Source of the DNA: Kitasatospora atroaurantiaca
Lineage (GTDB): Bacteria; Actinomycetota; Actinomycetes; Streptomycetales; Streptomycetaceae
Length of the DNA stretch: 64,000 bases
NCBI RefSeq assembly: GCF_007828955.1
Contig: NZ_VIVR01000001.1
Coordinates: forward strand, 7,006,001 to 7,070,000
Direction: 5' to 3'
Of the stretch, positions 61,830-64,000 are shown one piece after another. The notes under the pieces are model-generated. The model did not search any database. It was not told the origin of the DNA and was given only the letters and a program-made list of their open reading frames with translations. The first letter of the stretch is position 1, and each line of letters opens with the position of its first letter. The position numbers and the translations under genes were made by a program.

Positions 61830-62828
61830 TTGCGCCTCCGGAAGATCAAGAACACACCGGTCGGGGTCACCGAGCTCGGCTTCGGTGCCTCGGTGATCGG
61901 CAACCTGTACCGCGTCACCCCGAGCTTCGACGCGGCGGCCGCGATCGACGCGGCCTGGGACGCCAGCATCCGCTACTTCGACACCGCACCGCACTACGGC
62001 CTCGGCCTCTCCGAGCGACGGCTCGGTGACGCTCTCCAGGTGCGCCCGCGGGAGGAATACGTCATCTCCTCGAAGGTGGGCAGGCTGCTCGTCCCCAACG
62101 AGCGGCCGTGCGGGGCCGACACCGAGGGCTTCGCCGTCCGCGAGGACCTGCGCCGCCAGTGGGACTTCAGCCGTGACGGAGTGCACCGCTCCATCGAGGA
62201 GACGCTGGGGCGCACGGGCCTGGACCGCCTGGACGTCGTCTACCTGCACGACCCCGACGACCACTGGCAGCAGGCCGCCGAGGAGGCCATACCCGCGCTG
62301 GCCGACCTGCGCGACCAGGGTGTCATCGGCGCCATCGGCGCCGGCATGAACCAGTCGGCCATGCTCACCCGCTTCCTGCGCGAGACCGCCGCCGACGTGG
62401 TGATGACCGCCGGGCGCTACACCCTCCTCGACCAGTCCGCGTTGGACGATGTCCTTCCCGCGGCGCAGGAGCTGGGCAAGAGCGTCGTCGCGGTCGGCGT
62501 GTTCAACTCCGGACTGCTCTCCCAGGACAGGCCCGCGTCCGGCATGAAGTACGACTACCAGGACGCCTCGACGGACCTGGTCCAGCAGGCGCAGGCCATC
62601 GCCGACGTCTGTGAGCAGCACGGCACCACCCTGCCCGCCGCCGCCATCGCCTTCCCGTTCACCCACCCCGCCGTCGTCAACGTCACCCTGGGCATGCGGA
62701 CCGCCGACCAGGTCGAACGCAACGCGGAGCTCCACCGCCGGCCCGTCCCCGCAGGCCTCTGGGACCATCTGCGCGCCGAAGGCCTGATCAGAGCGGACGT
62801 GCCGGGTTCGGGCTCCGACGCCGACTGA
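61830..62828 (+). CDS. Aldo/keto reductase, probable aldose 1-dehydrogenase (paralogue of the fucose-island enzyme)
   Basis: A 332-residue protein from a TTG (61830) after AGGGAG. Same signatures as the copy at 22375: RYFDTAPHYGLGLSERRLG, SSKVGRLL and YLHDPDD, with roughly half the residues shared overall. Its intact C-terminus (RPVPAGLWDHLRAEGLI then RADVPGSGSDAD) shows what the fucose-island copy has lost. It follows kdgK by 35 bp and precedes the second FAH gene. Confidence 0.88.
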   Translation: MRLRKIKNTPVGVTELGFGASVIGNLYRVTPSFDAAAAIDAAWDASIRYFDTAPHYGLGLSERRLGDALQVRPREEYVISSKVGRLLVPNERPCGADTEGFAVREDLRRQWDFSRDGVHRSIEETLGRTGLDRLDVVYLHDPDDHWQQAAEEAIPALADLRDQGVIGAIGAGMNQSAMLTRFLRETAADVVMTAGRYTLLDQSALDDVLPAAQELGKSVVAVGVFNSGLLSQDRPASGMKYDYQDASTDLVQQAQAIADVCEQHGTTLPAAAIAFPFTHPAVVNVTLGMRTADQVERNAELHRRPVPAGLWDHLRAEGLIRADVPGSGSDAD

Positions 62829-62845
62829 CAGCTCCCGGCCAGGGA

Positions 62846-62860
62846 ATTCATCCGATGTGT
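62846..62860. promoter_or_regulatory. Putative FadR/GntR operator ATTCATCCGATGTGT before second FAH gene
   Basis: Identical to 26281-26295 (minus strand) together with its position next to the ribosome site, 15 bp before the start codon. Conservation while the flanking genes have diverged argues for function. No clear promoter is seen before it. Confidence 0.65.
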
Positions 62861-62875
62861 TGATAGGAGTTCGAC

Positions 62876-63727
62876 ATGAAGTTGCTTCGGATCGGGGCAC
62901 CGGGCGAGGAAGTCCCGGCAGTCCGCGGCGAGGACGGACGCGTGTTCGCCCTCTCGGGGCTGACCGGGGACGTCGACGGGGCTTTCCTCGCCTCGGACGG
63001 GGTCCAGCGGGCCCGGGCGGCGCTGGCTGCCGGTGAGCTGCCCGAGGTCGACGCCACCGGTCTGCGGGTCGGTGCGCCGGTGGCGCGGCCGGGCAAGGTG
63101 GTGTGCGTCGGTCTCAACTACCGTGACCACGCGGAGGAGACCGGGGCGGCCATCCCCGCCCGGCCGGTGGTCTTCATGAAGGACCCGGCGACCGTGGTCG
63201 GCCCGTACGACGAGGTGCTGATCCCGCGCGGCTCGGTGAAGACCGACTGGGAGGTGGAACTCGCCGTCGTGATCGGCCGTCAGGCCCGCTACCTCGCCGA
63301 CCCCACCGACGCGGTGGACTGCATCGCGGGCTACACGATCAGCAACGACGTCTCCGAGCGGGAGTTCCAGCTCGAGTACTCCGCGCAGTGGGACCTCGGC
63401 AAGTCCTGCGAGACCTTCAACCCGATGGGCCCCTGGCTGGTCACCGCGGACGAGGTGGGCGACCCGCAGGCGCTCGGCCTGCGCCTGGCCGTCAACGGCG
63501 AGCCTCGCCAGGACGGCAACACGAAGAACATGATCTTCGACATCGCCCACCTGGTCTGGTACCTGAGCCAGTACATGGTGCTCAACCCCGGCGACGTGAT
63601 CAACACCGGCACCCCCGCCGGCGTGGCCCTCGGTCTGCCCGGCACCCCCTACCTGCGTGAGGGCGACGCCGTCGAGCTGTCCATCGACGGCCTGGGCACC
63701 CAGCGCCAGACGTTCCGCAACGCGTGA
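62876..63727 (+). CDS. Fumarylacetoacetase-family hydrolase, copy 2
   Basis: A 283-residue FAH-family enzyme from an ATG after TAGGAG, aligned end to end with the protein at 25414 without gaps. Same motifs: CVGLNYRDHAEETG, VFMKDPATVVGPYD, DWEVELAVVIGRQ, AGYTISNDVSERE, NTGTPAGVALG. Differences concentrate in the N-terminal 70 residues, while most of the core is identical. It presumably cleaves a 2,4-diketo-3-deoxy-aldonate to pyruvate plus an aldehyde or hydroxy acid. Confidence 0.9.
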   Translation: MKLLRIGAPGEEVPAVRGEDGRVFALSGLTGDVDGAFLASDGVQRARAALAAGELPEVDATGLRVGAPVARPGKVVCVGLNYRDHAEETGAAIPARPVVFMKDPATVVGPYDEVLIPRGSVKTDWEVELAVVIGRQARYLADPTDAVDCIAGYTISNDVSEREFQLEYSAQWDLGKSCETFNPMGPWLVTADEVGDPQALGLRLAVNGEPRQDGNTKNMIFDIAHLVWYLSQYMVLNPGDVINTGTPAGVALGLPGTPYLREGDAVELSIDGLGTQRQTFRNA

Positions 63728-63738
63728 AAGGCACCCCG

Positions 63739-63807
63739 TTGTCCGCAACCACCGCGCTCCAGGCGCCAACCGACACCCGCCGGTACGACCGGAGGGCGGA
63801 CGCATGA
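63739..63807 (+). pseudogene. Collapsed fuconate dehydratase: 23-codon micro-ORF
   Basis: In the place where the first island has the 444-residue dehydratase there is a TTG frame reading LSATTALQAPTDTRRYDRRA then DA and TGA. The first codons (TTGTCCGCAACC) match the dehydratase start (TTGTCCACAACC), and the last (GACCGGAGGGCGGACGCATGA) match its end, including the ATGA overlap with the SDR. The whole body of the enzyme is missing between them, so this is an internal deletion or recombination scar. Confidence 0.85.
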
Positions 63808-64000
63808 CGGCCACCGATTTTGCGGGACTGACGGCGGTGGTTACCGGCGGCGCCTCCGGGATAGGCCTCGCCACCGCGTCCCTGCTCGCGGAGCGCGGCG
63901 CCCGGGTGGCCGTTCTGGATCTCGACCCCGCATCGTTGAAGGAGCCGCTGGTCGGCTTCACCGCCGATGTCAGCGACGACGCCTCGGTCCGTGCCGCGGT
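63804..64000 (+). CDS. SDR dehydrogenase, copy 2, cut by window end
   Basis: ATG 63804 overlaps the micro-ORF stop. The 65 visible codons give TDFAGLTAVVTGGASGIGLA and continue exactly as the SDR at 23304-24071; only codon 3 (GCC Ala versus ACC Thr) differs. Presumed function is the same 2-keto-3-deoxy-aldonate dehydrogenase. Confidence 0.9.
   Translation, partial: MTATDFAGLTAVVTGGASGIGLATASLLAERGARVAVLDLDPASLKEPLVGFTADVSDDASVRAA
63811..64000 (+). repeat. 190-bp exact inverted repeat, copy 2 (within SDR gene, continues beyond window)
   Basis: Identical to the reverse complement of 23875-24064. The two copies are inverted about 39.7 kb apart, so recombination between them would invert the intervening DNA. 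Confidence 0.9.

Overview
The window is very GC-rich with dense, often overlapping genes, frequent GTG/TTG starts, Tat and Sec signal peptides and many secreted glycoside hydrolases with ricin, AbfB or CBM tails. This fits a Streptomyces- or Kitasatospora-like soil actinomycete. I see no rRNA, tRNA, CRISPR array or intact mobile element. Almost everything is carbohydrate acquisition, each module with its own local regulator or operator.

Layout. 1-7861: a fructan/fructose island with a secreted GH32 levanase/inulinase, PfkB sugar kinase, frameshifted fructose-type binding protein, permease, ATPase and LacI regulator, with two near-identical palindromic operators. 7862-8461: debris. 8462-13120: divergent beta-L-arabinofuranosidase (GH127 plus ricin repeats) and alpha-L-arabinofuranosidase (GH54 plus AbfB) sharing TGTKAGCGCTAACA sites. 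13263-30304: an L-fucose island with two FadR-type regulators, lactonase, two paralogous binding proteins, a frameshifted GH29 alpha-L-fucosidase, a CUT2 transporter, and an operon for fumarylacetoacetase-like hydrolase, fuconate dehydratase, SDR, aldo/keto reductase, LutABC and mutarotase. By family knowledge this takes L-fucose to pyruvate plus L-lactate, and LutABC turns the lactate into a second pyruvate. 30364-35849: UspA, an ArsB/SLC13-like transporter, a secreted sphingomyelinase-like enzyme with a jacalin-like lectin tail, and a Tat-exported PAP2 protein. 36196-38583: a second GH29 gene with three in-frame stops. 38663-41146: a GH9 cellulase under a perfect CebR box. 41331-46073: an asparagine to aspartate to fumarate operon with permease and GntR regulator. 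46227-50467: a membrane-anchored sigma factor fused to an extracellular AbfB domain, then a GH10-ricin-GH62 arabinoxylanase. 50617-63807: a FadR regulator, a CUT1 transporter lacking its own ATPase, an uncharacterised 666-aa protein, mutarotase, lactonase, Zn-dehydrogenase, KduD, Eda, KdgK, aldo/keto reductase and a second FAH hydrolase. It ends in a collapsed dehydratase and an SDR that is base-for-base identical to the first copy over 190 bp.

The most notable features are: (1) the one-protein sigma factor / Zn-finger-like / transmembrane / AbfB sensor; (2) the fucose operon with built-in L-lactate oxidation; (3) the pattern of damage, in which both GH29 fucosidases and the fructose-binding protein, all exported, are broken while most intracellular pathway genes are intact; (4) the mosaic second copy of the fucose-type genes at the right edge.
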